Made by a program: the position numbers and the translations under genes
Shown here: positions 12,210 to 24,240 of the stretch, one piece after another
How the letters are laid out: every line of letters starts with the position of its first letter
Numbering within the stretch: the stretch's first letter is position 1
The notes under the pieces: generated by a model
The model's database searches: none
What the model was told of the DNA's origin: nothing
What the model saw: only the letters and a program-made list of their open reading frames with translations
From: Periconia sp. R9002
Lineage: Eukaryota; Ascomycota; Dothideomycetes; Pleosporales; Periconiaceae
NCBI GenBank assembly: GCA_023627715.1
Contig: JAMAHW010000012.1
Span: 186,001 to 250,000, forward strand
DNA length: 64,000 nt
Direction of reading: 5' to 3'

Positions 12210-13673
12210 ATGACAAACGACACATCCTCTCCTTTCCAATGCTTCTGCGGCCGTACCTACTGGTACACGCAAGACCTTGAGGAGCACCGCAGAGCCCATG
12301 GGCATTTCCCCTCGCACGTGTGCCGCCATGGAAACTGCACACACTTTCGCTCAGGTCCACTACAGCAGGAATTGAGCTTCTGCGACAGATGTGGCAAAAG
12401 ATGCGAGCGCAGGGATATTTTGGAGGACCATTACATAGTGACCGGGCATGGTAAAATCGGGGATTTGGAGACAAGCAAGAGTGAGAAATATCTCGAGTTC
12501 GGATGCTGCGATTGCGGTATGTTGTTTGGAAATGCTAGGGAATTGGCAAAGCACGTCAGACGCCATCCTCCTGCTGTCTATCTCTCTGGAAACCGAAAGA
12601 ACAAAGCCAGATGCAAGACGTGCGGCAAGAATTTCAAGTCTGTCAATAGTCTGCAACAGCACATGCAATCAAAGCGGCACGAATTACCGAGTTTGGACGT
12701 CACAGCGAGCGCGATCCAATGCAACCTATGCGACAAGGAGTTCACGGCTCTCCAGGACCTGCGATCGCATATAGCATCCATCAAGCACATCAAATGCAAG
12801 TTATACAACAAGATGTTCAGGACTTTCAACGCTCAGGAAGCTCACATGAACTCGATACGACACAAGCCTCTGAGTTCCCTCATCTGTCCGATGAACGCAG
12901 GCTGCAACAAGCGTTTCTCCTCCCCATCAGCTCTGCTTAATCACCTTGAAAGTGGGGCTTGCAAGTCGGGAATGAACCGAATCAAGGTCTTCCAAACCGT
13001 GCAGGCTTGTGATACTGAGGGTATGATACATGAACTTATCAGCACCGCTCTGCCGGAGACGACGCCCTTCAGTCCCCCAGCAGCGCTTTCCCCTACGCCC
13101 GCAAACACGGTAGTTAGCAGTCTGTCTCTGGAATCTTATGACATGTGTGTTTCAGATACGTCCGATTTGAGTGACGGCTCGGATGAAGAAGAATGGTCGC
13201 TGGTCCCCCGTGAATCACCGAGACGCTCGTCGAATGCTGGAAGCGAGTGGTCGCTAATCACCCCCGAGCAGACCTTCCCCACGTTGTCACGTCAATTGTC
13301 GCAATTGTCTTTATCTGAGATCATAGCCGTGGCTCGGAATGTTGAGACGCCTACTACAGTTCAGTCAGTACTCGGTAACTCTTCCGTCGCAACGCTGGAT
13401 AATGCACTGTCCGCTTCTCTATCTGACTTCGCTCCTCCGCCACGCGATGCGAGAATATACTTGTGCCCTAAGATAATCTTACCTGGAATTGAGTCATTGC
13501 ATGCCGCGGAGGGCTCAAAAACACGCCGCTTTAAGACACTAGGGGCGCTGGCTGATCATATCGAGAGCGGTGCGTGTCATGGTGGTAAACATGTCGCGTT
13601 GGAATTCATGCGCATGATGGAAGAACACTTGCGTAACGTGGGATTTGGAGAAGTAAAACTGTTACTGCAATAA
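12210..13673 (+). CDS. C2H2 zinc-finger protein
   Basis: A single exon of 487 aa with an array of C2H2-type fingers in the N-terminal half. CFCGRTYWYTQDLEEHRRAHGH is around residues 11-32, CDRCGKRCERRDILEDH around 57, CCDCGMLFGNARELAKHVRRH around 99, CKTCGKNFKSVNSLQQHMQSKRH around 134 and CNLCDKEFTALQDLRSH around 171. A degenerate finger (CKLYNKMF, with Tyr-Asn where the second Cys should be) follows, then CPMNAGCNKRFSSPSALLNHLESGAC around 224-250, which ends in Cys instead of the last His. The C-terminal half is Ser-rich with an acidic patch (DLSDGSDEEEWSLV) and a second GALADHIESGAC-like half-finger near the end. Nucleic-acid binding is likely; target and role are unknown. It faces the F-box gene tail to tail with 118 bp between. 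Confidence 0.85.
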   Translation: MTNDTSSPFQCFCGRTYWYTQDLEEHRRAHGHFPSHVCRHGNCTHFRSGPLQQELSFCDRCGKRCERRDILEDHYIVTGHGKIGDLETSKSEKYLEFGCCDCGMLFGNARELAKHVRRHPPAVYLSGNRKNKARCKTCGKNFKSVNSLQQHMQSKRHELPSLDVTASAIQCNLCDKEFTALQDLRSHIASIKHIKCKLYNKMFRTFNAQEAHMNSIRHKPLSSLICPMNAGCNKRFSSPSALLNHLESGACKSGMNRIKVFQTVQACDTEGMIHELISTALPETTPFSPPAALSPTPANTVVSSLSLESYDMCVSDTSDLSDGSDEEEWSLVPRESPRRSSNAGSEWSLITPEQTFPTLSRQLSQLSLSEIIAVARNVETPTTVQSVLGNSSVATLDNALSASLSDFAPPPRDARIYLCPKIILPGIESLHAAEGSKTRRFKTLGALADHIESGACHGGKHVALEFMRMMEEHLRNVGFGEVKLLLQ

Positions 13674-13791
13674 TTCTACATTGGGGCACGTTTGAAGTCA
13701 GTCGCAGTTGTCGAACTTGAGGTAGATTAAAGAAGCTAATTCCGAGGTTTTGATTTAGCATTCTTGAAAGTTTATGCTGGTATTCGGTCCC

Positions 13792-15657
13792 TCATCGCGA
13801 CCTTCCACGAAGCTTCGCTTCCGCAAGTGCCCTTATCTGACTAAATATCATCATTGTAACGTCTATTACGGGTTTTGCTTCAACTACCCCGCATCGTGAA
13901 GACGTTTTGGCGATATTACCAGCGCAGTCAGGCCACTCAACATTTTCATCCCAACCCCACTTCCGTTGACTGATTATCCCAGTAGAACTATCGTCTTCAG
14001 ATAAAATCTCCATGTAAACAATGATTCCTTTCCTACGTGCGAGCACGGCAAATTCATACAGAGGCTCCCACCAATCGAGCGTCCAAGTACGACTTGTGAT
14101 TTCAGATGAAACGCATATCGTTCTGAGAAGTGGGAGGGCCTCACTGGCATGCTCCAGCAGGATAAGGAGAGCAGGGATCAAGAGGAGGGATATATACTCC
14201 GGGTGCTTAAACTCGAGATCCACTCTCTTTATCCAGAGCTCTTCAAGCGTTCTCGGTAGCGCCTTCCACAACATCTCCCGGTTCTCCTGCTCCTCAAGTC
14301 CTTCATTTGTCCAACCATCTGGCCCACACTGGCCAATCAGGTTGTGACCCCAAATAAACACCGGCGCGACTTTGAGCTCTTTCAGCTTTTCAAACGCCTC
14401 GAAGGACACCGGCAGGATTGTATCGAAGCCGGGCGGGACGGGTCTGAATTGATAATATTGCACATGGCTCAACTCCAGTTTTTCAAGTGTGCCGTAATGC
14501 GGTGTCAGCGCTTCTATGATCGCTCCGTGAAACGCTGTATCCACCATCCCCTGACGGAGCTCGGCTTCGTACTGCAAAGTCTTCAACTTCCCTGGAATCA
14601 TGGCAGCCAAAAGGGGAAAAATGTGTGCGCTTGTCAACTTGGCGGAGCGTAGCTCTACCGTTTCAACACCCGTCGAGCGAGGCGGCATTGTAGCATAGCA
14701 TGCGAATATCTGTTTGCGTAGAAATAACGGTCCTTCACCCCAGGGCTTCCAGCCATAGATCGATCGGAGATTAGGGAGCTGTAGTAGCGCTGGCATATGC
14801 TGGGTGCTTGCACCAATGCCTTTGGCGGTGGAGGAAGAGACCATAATGTCAAGTGGCACTGTGTCTCCGCTGCTACCTCCTTGCTGATGCCGCCGCCCCT
14901 TAGCGACAAGCTCGAGAACGCGAAACATGGGTCTGCCATCCAATATGTCACCGTGTATGTATAGCTTTCGAAGCCTCGACAAATGCGCTATGATCAAAGC
15001 GATCAGAGGGCAGTGTTGGTGGTCGGTATAGTCTTGACTCGGTTCCGTGATTAATTCGTAAATCTCGTTCGCGTCGTCTTCGTTGATTGTGTAACGTCGA
15101 CAAGCCGCTCTAAGCGCTTCTTCTAACCGTTCTGGACCATCGTGCGATGGCCATGGTTTTGTCCATTGTCGTTTTGTCAGTATCCTGGAACGGGAAGGGC
15201 ATCCATTTTGCTTCCTGCTCCTTTTCTTCCGTTCTTCCTCCTCCTCCTCTTCCTCGTCAGAATTCTTAGAGTCATCAGAATCCTCGGAATCAGACATATC
15301 GAACGGACCGTCTCTGGTTTTCCTTGACCTCAACTCCGCCCGAATTCTGTCGAAACGCTCCATGATCGTAAATCTTTCCCATGGAGCATAAATGTCCACC
15401 ACCATCTCGCTCACGGACGCTGCATGCGCCTCACTTGTAAACATCAAATACGCGAATGGCCGCAACCACAACATCGGAGACGTTAAGTCGTCAGGCATCC
15501 CAAAGGAGATGGAGGAGTATAAATACCGTGTTGCGATGCTGTTTAGTTTCTTCGAAACGAGGCAGATGGCGAGGAGGGAGTTGTGTGGAAGATAGGTGGA
15601 GAGGTGGTAGAGGATTTCCACTGGAAGGTCCAGGAGGGAGATAGCTGGGGATGTCAT
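13792..15657 (-). CDS. F-box domain protein
   Basis: A single exon of 621 aa. The N-terminus SLLDLPVEILYHLSTYLP (residues about 8-25), continuing through LLAICLVSKKLNSIATRYLY, is a clear F-box, which normally binds Skp1 in SCF ubiquitin ligases. Around residues 120-150 there is a strongly acidic stretch (SDSEDSDDSKNSDEEEEEEE) followed by basic residues, probably a disordered linker. The remainder has leucine-rich segments typical of fungal F-box proteins whose substrate part is not named. The target protein is unknown. Confidence 0.85.
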   Translation of the reverse strand: MTSPAISLLDLPVEILYHLSTYLPHNSLLAICLVSKKLNSIATRYLYSSISFGMPDDLTSPMLWLRPFAYLMFTSEAHAASVSEMVVDIYAPWERFTIMERFDRIRAELRSRKTRDGPFDMSDSEDSDDSKNSDEEEEEEEERKKRSRKQNGCPSRSRILTKRQWTKPWPSHDGPERLEEALRAACRRYTINEDDANEIYELITEPSQDYTDHQHCPLIALIIAHLSRLRKLYIHGDILDGRPMFRVLELVAKGRRHQQGGSSGDTVPLDIMVSSSTAKGIGASTQHMPALLQLPNLRSIYGWKPWGEGPLFLRKQIFACYATMPPRSTGVETVELRSAKLTSAHIFPLLAAMIPGKLKTLQYEAELRQGMVDTAFHGAIIEALTPHYGTLEKLELSHVQYYQFRPVPPGFDTILPVSFEAFEKLKELKVAPVFIWGHNLIGQCGPDGWTNEGLEEQENREMLWKALPRTLEELWIKRVDLEFKHPEYISLLLIPALLILLEHASEALPLLRTICVSSEITSRTWTLDWWEPLYEFAVLARRKGIIVYMEILSEDDSSTGIISQRKWGWDENVEWPDCAGNIAKTSSRCGVVEAKPVIDVTMMIFSQIRALAEAKLRGRSR

Positions 15658-18146
15658 TTCGTGGGGTCTTATTCTATATTACGGTCACAAAGTTAGTTAT
15701 AGACATTATGTGGTGTCTTCATAACAGAAAACCGTGTACCTACGTTTTGGCGGTGCGTCGGTTACGCAAGTTGTATCTAGATACGGCGTGGTATGGCATT
15801 TCAAGACCTTCCTCACTCAGTGAATCACCTCGAGGTATGTGAAGCTGACTTTGTATAACCGCAACTTTTAGACGGTTCATATATTTTTTCTTCGTGGAGA
15901 TTGATTTATGCTATGGTGAGCAAGGCTGGAAATGCTCTTGTTCTTTGCTTGATCGTATTGATTTGTTTTTCTGGGTCACACAGAAGTAGGATGCCGCTTC
16001 GTGACGCGTTGGTGTCGCGTTCGTGGATGTTTTCCCTTGATCTGATGTACAACAGTAATCCTTCTGTATTTATAAATTTTAATTGGTGATCAGAATACCG
16101 GTATCGTAGATATAATTTCCTGTTGCGAATCAATTGATGTGAGTGTTGAACGAGAGAGTGACAGGCGGTGAAGGTTAACTATTACATTAAGGGGTTCGCG
16201 AATTAGCGTGCTGTTTGATTGGGCAATTCGGCTATTTAGCGTTGAGGGAGCCGCATCCTGAGTATGTACCAGACTCGACTACCTAGATGTATCGTGATTG
16301 AAGCTACTGATAGTCTAAAAAGGCAAAATCTGGGATAGTATGTCAATGTGTTGCAATTAAAAGATTGTGGAAGTACATAACATGATTGCGCTGCATGTGT
16401 TTGAAAACAGAAAACTCGTGATAATGCAGTTCACCACCGTGCAGAAGAATGAGATTTGTATAGAAAAAATACATTGAATATCTCCTAATCTATCTTTTCT
16501 TGCGTACCTGTAGACGTTGATAGTGCAGTCCTCTTTGAATATGTGTACAAACAGTTGCCCGCTTATGTGCTCGTGCTGTTTACGTCAAGGCTCAAGTGTT
16601 TTTCATACATCCTTCCCATGCCCACCTACCACATAACCCGCATGAAACTCATAGCGCCGACAATAATTATTCTACCCGCATGCCAAAACGTCTTGAATCA
16701 TGAGTCGTTTTAGTGCATGTATAAACCTCATTCCCGAGGCGCTGCCGCCGCCTTCATGTTTCGGATTATGACACCCCAAGTCCTATGAGCTTTGCGGGAT
16801 TGGAATATTTACAGCGATGATTATAATGATGATGAGCATCGCCACGGAGCAATCAACAATGAACTCAAGGCTTAGACCACATAACCTGTGGGATATATAA
16901 ACCAGACAGTCCTACGTCTTTCTGTCTTTCGCAAATGTGACCCAGAACGAAAACAGTAAAAAGAGACAAATACGAAGCCCATGCCCCTGCCGGAACTTGA
17001 TCGCATTATGTATAATAATGATGTTGAAGATCGTCATAATCGTCTTTCCTCTATACGATGCTCGAAGTGAGATTTATAATCTCTTGTCCGGCAACTTCTC
17101 GACTCATATGCCGCAGGAAGAGCTTTCGAGGCTGTTCTCTGCTCACATGAGTCTATCTCAAGCTCCACAGCTCAGAAACAAGGGAAGACGTAAACAATGA
17201 ATGAAAGCGCAGTCTAAATGGAGATCAAATGTTGTACTTCCTTTAGAAGCCACATTTAGCAAAATCGTTCATGATTTTTCAAGATGGAAGTCGCCGAATG
17301 AACTTGGGTAAACTGTTGCAAACCCTGTTTACTTTGATTCCTCCATACTTTGGTGCTCTGTCATTAGATTTCGAATCTACATATAGTGTTGAATACTACG
17401 AATTATAAATACTACTAAAGTCAGTGTTGCAGGAGCAATTAGGTAGAGAAGAAGAATGTGACTTTTCGTGGATTCCTTACCTTGTCCCTTCTTTTTATTT
17501 ATGTATTGCGATATGATGTTTTGCAGACACTACCAATGAACTAGGGAAACTATTAATTTGAGAATGATAGATATGACTATTCAAAAACAAAGGTGGAAGA
17601 ATCGCCGGCGGAATGAGAGGTGGTGTTGACGGCAGGGTTTGTGCCAAGTGATCATCAAAGACGGCTGTGCTTTGCCTAATCACTACTCATGGCACCCTAC
17701 AGACCTATGAAGAGCCAAGATAGATCTACTTCTATATCTAGCAAAATGGGTGTATAGACAATAAACATAAATCCTCTTACAGGGGTGCAATTTCGTTACA
17801 CAACAATGGCGTTTATCGGTACCGGCCATTGGTGAAGAGCTTTGCCAAGTAAATCCTTTGGTTCCTAAACCTTGTTAGCAGGAGCATGTCCTGCAAACAT
17901 ATAACCGCTTTAGGTAACCAACGATAGACTAACAATAGATCACGCCCATCCTACTACGTCATTACCGCCCCCAAAATCGGCCTGAAAATCAACATGGCTC
18001 AAACCTTCAAATGAGTACCTTTGGGCATTTGTGTGTACACTTCAGCTGTGAATTTTTGACGCTACAGCAATGTTTAACAGGCTGGTGGCGCGACATCGTT
18101 AGCTATATACAAATTAACTACGAACAGTGGCACTGCCAGTGTAACC
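15658..18146. other. 2.5-kb gene-free stretch
   Basis: A/T-richer DNA without a convincing frame; stops are frequent in all frames and the longest open runs lack an ATG. The part from about 18000 is the upstream region of the membrane-protein gene. I see no tRNA, repeat array or transposon end. Confidence 0.55.
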
Positions 18147-20476
18147 ATGACTTCGAAAAATTCCCTAGAAAATAACGGCTTGCTCAACACATCGGTAGGT
18201 AATTCTGCATTCCGCATTCTAGGTATAAGCGCATAAAAGCAGAACAGAAGCTAATGATACACTATAGAACGTACCTATGGCGGAGCAGGCTGTGATACCA
18301 AATGCGAAACTGAAACATCACTATCCCGCAATCTTGTTAATCGCTCTTTACATGCCACTGCTCATCGTGCCATGGATAGCAACGATCATCCTGTCCTATC
18401 GTCCAATCTCAAAATCCACGTATCACTATCCAGCTGGCTTTGATAGGGATGAATATAAGCAGATGCAATCCTGGGTCACTGCCATCAATGTGCTGAACTC
18501 GATTGCAAGTTTACTCGCCGTGCCGGTTGTATCCTTTGTCATAGCGCAAACAGCGGTCATATTCAGTCAGATGAAGACGCCGGAGCGTCAATTGAGCGTG
18601 CGTGATGTTTTTGCTCTTGCGGATCGCGCTTGGACGGATATCTCGGTATTGGTGAAGCTCATACGAGCAAAGAGGGGTGGATCGAGGGCTTTCAGTAGCT
18701 TCATCGCTTTGGCTTCTGGGTTGTTGCTTGTCAGTGAGTCATTCTTTCGTTCTCTACGGTGTGGTATCAACGGCGAGGGAAGTAAGAGTTTTGCTGACTT
18801 CTTTGCCCTCCAGGTGCCCTACAGCCCCCACTATACCAGATCCTGGCGGATTGGAAGAGCATCAACATCCCCTCTGGAACACTAGCAAAAACCAAAATCT
18901 CCGATACAATGTTCGAGATTCACAAAGACGATCGAATCATAGGCCAGGATTTCGAGCCCGCTCAAATGGAGATGATTCCGCATGCTACTGTGCTACAAAG
19001 TGTTCGATCCGAGCTCTCGTCAGCCCAGCTGAGGGCTCCCGAGCCTTATATGTGGATTGATATTAACAGCACAAACAATCGCGTGAACGAAATCAAAAAC
19101 TCGCAAGGGGATGTAGTGAATAGCTTGATTAATGCTGGATACGGAGACTCGGCATCTCGCCAGATGACGGTCCCGGCTTTCTTTGCAGTACTGCCTTATA
19201 ATTCAACTACCGGGACCAAGCGGCATCACATAATGCGATATAACTCCTCGATAGAGTGTCAAGTTTTGTCAGAAGACCGGTTTCCCTCCGACTGCACCGG
19301 TGGCAAACCATATGAAACATCCATCAAAGTACAAAATGCAACATCTTCCACCGAAATTCGGATATGCGTGCCAGGGACTTGGGGAACCTTTCCATGGTCT
19401 TTGAGCCGAAACAGGCAGGACATAATAGAAGAAGTATATCTGCAGGTATCGGTTGAGGCGGGTGAAGATAAGTCATCAACCATTCACTGCTCGTCTGCCA
19501 CAGCGAGGGGTTACTTTGAGCTTGGGAATTACTTAACCAACGGGGCATATGGGCCGCTTTTGAAGCATTGGCCGTCACCTGAAATCATGGAAAGAAATTT
19601 TAACGACCTGGGTGAGAGCTGCACAGGTAACGCTGTGTCATGTGTGAGACAGGAACGCTACGTTCCTTCAGAATGGTAAGCTTGAACGTTCAGTGCCCAC
19701 TTAATCCATGAGATTGACAGTTTGGCAGGGACACAAAGATAGACATAGTCAAAGGCTGGAACGCATCAAGTGAGCCAGAATACATGCGCTGGAATGCTTC
19801 CGGCCCGCTCGTCACTTCGGTCATGGCGCTCTTTGACAACGAATCCTGGTTTCAATCCGTCGCAAACTTCACCTCCACGCAGAACGACTCTCTGAACCTA
19901 AACTCATTGCCACCACCGCCCTGGTGGAAGGCATATTGCGAGATGCAGCCGCTGTACCAGAGCGATGACACCGCCCAGCATTGTGACGACCCCAACAAGA
20001 AGCCTAGCGAGATAGTCGCTCGGTGGGTTAGCACGTACCTCACGGGAAAATACGCTCCTCAAAACCTCGAGCGTCTAATCTTTACCGGCATGGCGCTCTC
20101 CCACAAAACCATTCTTAGCAGAAACCGCGGAGCACCGCGCAATATCGGTCGCGCCGCAGGTCGGTACATACACTCGAGCTCTGGGTTTACCATTGCCAAA
20201 CCCAATCTGTCTCTCGCGTCAATAATCGTCATCTCGATCCTGATAGCGATACAAATAGCGGGCCTTTTGTTCTGCGCATTCTATATTGCGCGGGTACCGA
20301 CGTGGACGAGGGTGTTCAATGCTATGGCTATAGCGAGGATAGGAGCCGCGCTGGAGAAGGATAGGTTACCGGTGGACGGTCAGTACGCGGAGGATGAAGA
20401 CTATGAGAAGCTGAGGGTCGTTCAAGTACCGTTGAGTATGGCTTCAGGGAATGTCACAAGACGACGGCTGAAATAG
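18147..20476 (+). CDS. Fungal membrane protein of unknown function
   Basis: The exons are 18147-18194, 18268-18733, 18814-19675 and 19729-20476, giving 707 aa; all four junctions keep the frame. The first exon codes only 16 residues and is supported by a good donor and by in-frame joining to NVPMAEQ. The layout is membrane segments near the N-terminus (LLIALYMPLLIVPWIATIIL and ASLLAVPVVSFVIAQTAV, with another around FIALASGLLLVS), then a long probably extracellular region with many N-glycosylation sites and scattered Cys. A final membrane helix (SIIVISILIAIQIAGLLF) and a short basic/acidic tail close the protein. This architecture is common among uncharacterised Pezizomycotina proteins; I know no function for it. 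Confidence 0.75.
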
Positions 20477-21694
20477 GTGGGTAAGCTGTGTGGGGATACA
20501 TCTATTTATAATAAACCAATGTTCATTGCTGTTTTCATAGCGCTATAAACAAATTTTTTCGTTCCTTACCGTGAAATCTGGACACATGTGCACGTTTGAC
20601 GAAAATAATCTCTTTGACACATGCACTCATGTATCCGCCATTTTCCGAATTTCGAAACCCAACACCTCTCCACCATCTCCCTCTACCACGACAACAACCA
20701 TCACCACCACTTACCCCTCCCCTACTCTCCTCCCCCCTTCCTCTACATTACATTACATAATCCTCCACTTACTTTCTCCAACTATAAATTCCTCTCCCCT
20801 CTCTTCCCTTCTCCCTCCTCTCTCTACACATCACCTTCTTTCCTCCACGCTACGTGGACTAAAAAAGAAAAAAAAAAAAACATGATCGGCGTGAACATGT
20901 CTTGTTCTCGTCCGCCCCTGCCCCACCCCCGCGAAATAATGAAAAAGTAATGCTTAAGATGACGACGGCGACGATGATGATGGTGAAGCGCACCTCCGTT
21001 GTAATCCTACGACGTACCTGTACGAAAAGAAAAAGACATATAACAGAAATATATGGAAACTGGAATCGTTTTTGTTTGCCTACATCAATATGTACGAGAA
21101 TCCCCACGCTCATGTACTATTTTCGTTTGTGATGTTAGCATGAGCTCTCAGGATTGACGCATGCTTTAAAAGATTTTAGGCCCGAAGATTCGTTCATAAC
21201 CAGGTATGTAGCTAGGTAGTTAGGTAATAAGATGACGCACTTCATCACCATCACCTGTCAAACATGATAACTCGAATTTCGAAAGTGGTGGAGTTATCAA
21301 CAATTAAAAAAAAACACGATGGAAAACGATACACATCATTTATTCCTAGGTATTCTTCACCGAAAAGTAAAAGTATCATCCATCTATCGCACAACGAAAC
21401 ATACAATAAGAAGACACGATAGAACAAAGCATCGACCCATGCGTAGGAAAGCAAATCCTCAGCGTTTCTTTATCCACATACGTACACGCACATACAGTAG
21501 ATAGCGACAAAAGGCGAAAAATGTGTATGACTGCATAAGCAAGAAAGCTCCAACGCCAATAACAATATATGCATGCATCATCAACTTTCCACAGCAGAAC
21601 TAAAAACCCCCACATCGTCTCGACCTTCAAAGAGGAACGGCTGCCTGCTCGTAGAAATATCTCCTGCCAGGTTGCTTTTCTATTTGTTTTATCC
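20477..21694. other. Intergenic with pyrimidine-rich and A-run tracts
   Basis: Between about 20640 and 20850 the plus strand is almost only C, T and A (ACCACC, CCTCTC words), ending in an A-rich run at about 20862-20880. The open frames across it are low-complexity artefacts. The rest is the 3' flank of ATG27. Confidence 0.55.
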
Positions 21695-22837
21695 TTACAC
21701 AGCACTGTACCCACCTCGATTCCCACCGCCCTGGGTCGAGCTGAGCACCTTGCGACCGAAGTCCTTGAGTATGTACGGAATGTCGCGGATGGTGTCACCG
21801 TGGGGAAGGAGGTCCCAGCCGCGGGCGCCGTAGCGGTTGTAGTTGAGCCAGGAGCCGAAGATGAGGTATGCGGCCGTTGCGAGGAAGAAGCTGCGGCAGA
21901 GTTGTCAGTACAAACCAATTCGGGTAATTATTCGCTGTTTGCGCAGAAAGTGGGGTCAGATGTGAGAGTGGGAACTTACATGATGATGAACCAGGTGAAG
22001 AAACCCCAGTGGCTTCCCGAATCCTCGGGCGCGTTCTTCTCACATGCGTGCTTGGTCCGCCATTCCAGCCTCAACGTCTGCACCTTTGTGTCCTTTGGCT
22101 TCTCAATTTCGTACCCGCAGAACCGCAAGCTCTTGTCGCTATCCTCACACTTTCCCTCGCGTCTCGTTAAACGCTTCGAGTCTTCGCTACTGTCATCCTT
22201 CTCGCCGTCATCCTTCTCCTCACCCTCGAGCCCCGTGCGGTCGGGATCGCATACGAATTCGATGATGGCGCGCTGGTTCAGCCCGTTTTTCTTCTCATCG
22301 TGTGGGAATCGGCCACCGTGCAGCTCGATGCGGACACCCTCCTTCTCACTATCCGCGTTCGACTTGGAGTCCTTTAAACGTGTATATTTCTCCTCGAGCT
22401 TGCGGCCGTTGCCGCCCAGTACGTAGGAACCCGCGATGTCTATTGGGGTGATGGTAGTATTGTTGATATCGGAGAGATCGACTTCCTCGCGCAAGCCGCA
22501 GACTGTTTCAAATTAGCATCTCCGTTATTCGGAAAAGAAAAAGGTAGGAAGGTATACCCATTGTCCCATGCGTGCACTCCGTATTCTTGTTCCCACCCTT
22601 GTGCCATTTGAGTTTGTCACATATGTCCAGGGTGAAGTTATAGTTGTACATCTGGTCCAGCTCCGGGTACGTTTTACTCGCGTGTACGACGTGGGGGCCG
22701 CCGAGCTCCTTGAAGTTGAAATGCACGCCGTTGGTGAGGATGTCGGAGCAGTCCATGGCCCATGACGCTGGTATTAACGATGAAAGCGTGAGGAGACAGG
22801 CCAGCGAAAGCGACTTGCCGGATTGTGATGGCGACAT
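21695..22837 (-). CDS. ATG27: Autophagy-related protein 27
   Basis: The exons are 22837-22558, 22502-21980 and 21890-21695, giving 332 aa. A signal peptide (LACLLTLSSLIPASWA) is followed by the Atg27 luminal domain: CSDILTNGVHFNFKELGG, YNYNFTLDIC, then after intron 1 MVCGLREEVDLSD. A Lys/Glu/Asp-rich insert around RTGLEGEEKDDGEKDDSSED precedes FCGYEIEKP. One membrane helix follows (FFTWFII continuing into FFLATAAYLIFGSWL). The tail ends GGYSAV, matching the YSAV-type sorting signal of Atg27. The family protein is a type I membrane protein of Golgi, endosome and vacuole that helps move Atg9 for autophagosome formation. Length is slightly above the yeast protein because of the charged insert. 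Confidence 0.92.
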
Positions 22838-24240
22838 GGCGAATGTGGATGAAGATGGAGCGGGAGGAGAGAAATGTGGACGGAAACAGGAGACACACGA
22901 CCTCCCGGTTGGGTCGAGATTCTAGTTGTTCAGGGGTTGTTGATGGTCAAAAGGATGGGGAAGAGGCATGCAAAAGAAACGTGACGTGTGGTGGTCGCGT
23001 AGGTGTGTTGTTGTACGGTACGGTAGAGGACGGGTCGGGTGGGACGGTGGTTGTCAACTGACAGTCTTGACGATTGATGGTTCTCGTTCTCGGCGGTTCC
23101 GTCATCACCAACCGTTCGGGCGGATTAGCCGAAGTCGATCCGGGACACACCATCACGTGATTTCCGAAATCATCGTGGAAGACTTGCATGTGGAAAGTTT
23201 ACGATACAGGTCTCTACTTAATAACATTCTTTACACTTTTAGTTTTTCCCATCCGACAACCTTCACTGAACTACACACCCCCACTGCTATGTAACGACCG
23301 ACTTCTAAAAATACTCCGTTTTCCGTACCTCGCATGGACCTTTGGTAGCCTTACCAGATACTAGACTACCGTCGACCTGGCGGCCCCACTGCATAACTAA
23401 TACGAATTCTCCGAACCATCGGTCCTTTCCCCGCGCGTAATCTTGTACATTTCGAGACACTACCGTTCTAGCTTTGGTTCTTGTACGTCTCTTTGCCTTA
23501 TATTGAAACGGAATGGATATACGGTCTTGGTCTGCAAATGCTTCGTCACTCTACTAGGTCTAAAAATAAAGCCAAGCACTTCAAGATACGGCTGCAATTG
23601 CAAAGAGTCGCGGGAGGGAGGGAAAATTAGAGATGGTATATCGAAAAATGCAATTTCTATTTAAAACAAAAACTCCGTGCGGAGACTGATAGCACGAGCA
23701 TCATGGCTCGGCGTCCTTATGACTAAATCTAACAAACCAGGATGATGCGAGGAAATGCTATGCAGTAGTGCGAAACTCGGAGGAATATGCTGTTCGAGAC
23801 AGTGTACAAGAATGGAAATGAAAAACGACGGAAGAGAAGCAGAAAAATAAGGAACAAAGAAGGGGAAACTCTAAAGTGAAAAAATGGACAAAAGAAGACA
23901 AAAAAAATGAGAACAAGAAAAACTCCAGGGGAAAATGCAGAGACAAACTATGATAAAACAGCAAATTGAGTGAGGAAAAAGAAAGGCGAAATGAATGTTG
24001 TGGATGCAGAAAAGCAAACCTGAAAGTGAAGGCGAAATCCCAATTTTCCGTGCCACGCTATGCAGACTGAACCATGATCTTTTTGTGAAGAACCCGCGAG
24101 ATGGGTGAAGGGTGGAGGAGAAAAAGAAGGAGAATAGGGTATCATTCTCTCCAGAAGTCCGAGAGGAAATGGAAGGAGAGCCATCTACCGCGTAAAACGT
24201 GAACCAAGGAAAAAGATACTTTTAGCCACTGTCCGACTCC
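22838..24240. other. ATG27 upstream region and following intergenic DNA
   Basis: Holds the probable ATG27 promoter up to about 23.4 kb, including the palindrome listed separately, then purine-rich low-complexity DNA (about 23800-24180, many GAA/AAA words on the plus strand). No gene is supported. Confidence 0.5.
23152..23161. promoter_or_regulatory. Perfect E-box palindrome ATCACGTGAT upstream of ATG27
   Basis: A 10-base perfect palindrome lies 315 bp upstream of the ATG27 start codon. CACGTG cores are bound by fungal basic helix-loop-helix factors; the flanking AT/AT bases match an SREBP-type or Cbf1-type E-box. Function is inferred from position and symmetry only. Confidence 0.4.

Noticed and set aside
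16937..17200. 87-codon plus-strand frame with a hydrophobic segment
   Set aside because: It opens at GTG, not ATG, and has no splice context or recognisable domain.
20571..20950. Plus-strand frames rich in Ser, Pro, Leu
   Set aside because: They only reflect the C/T-rich low-complexity tract.
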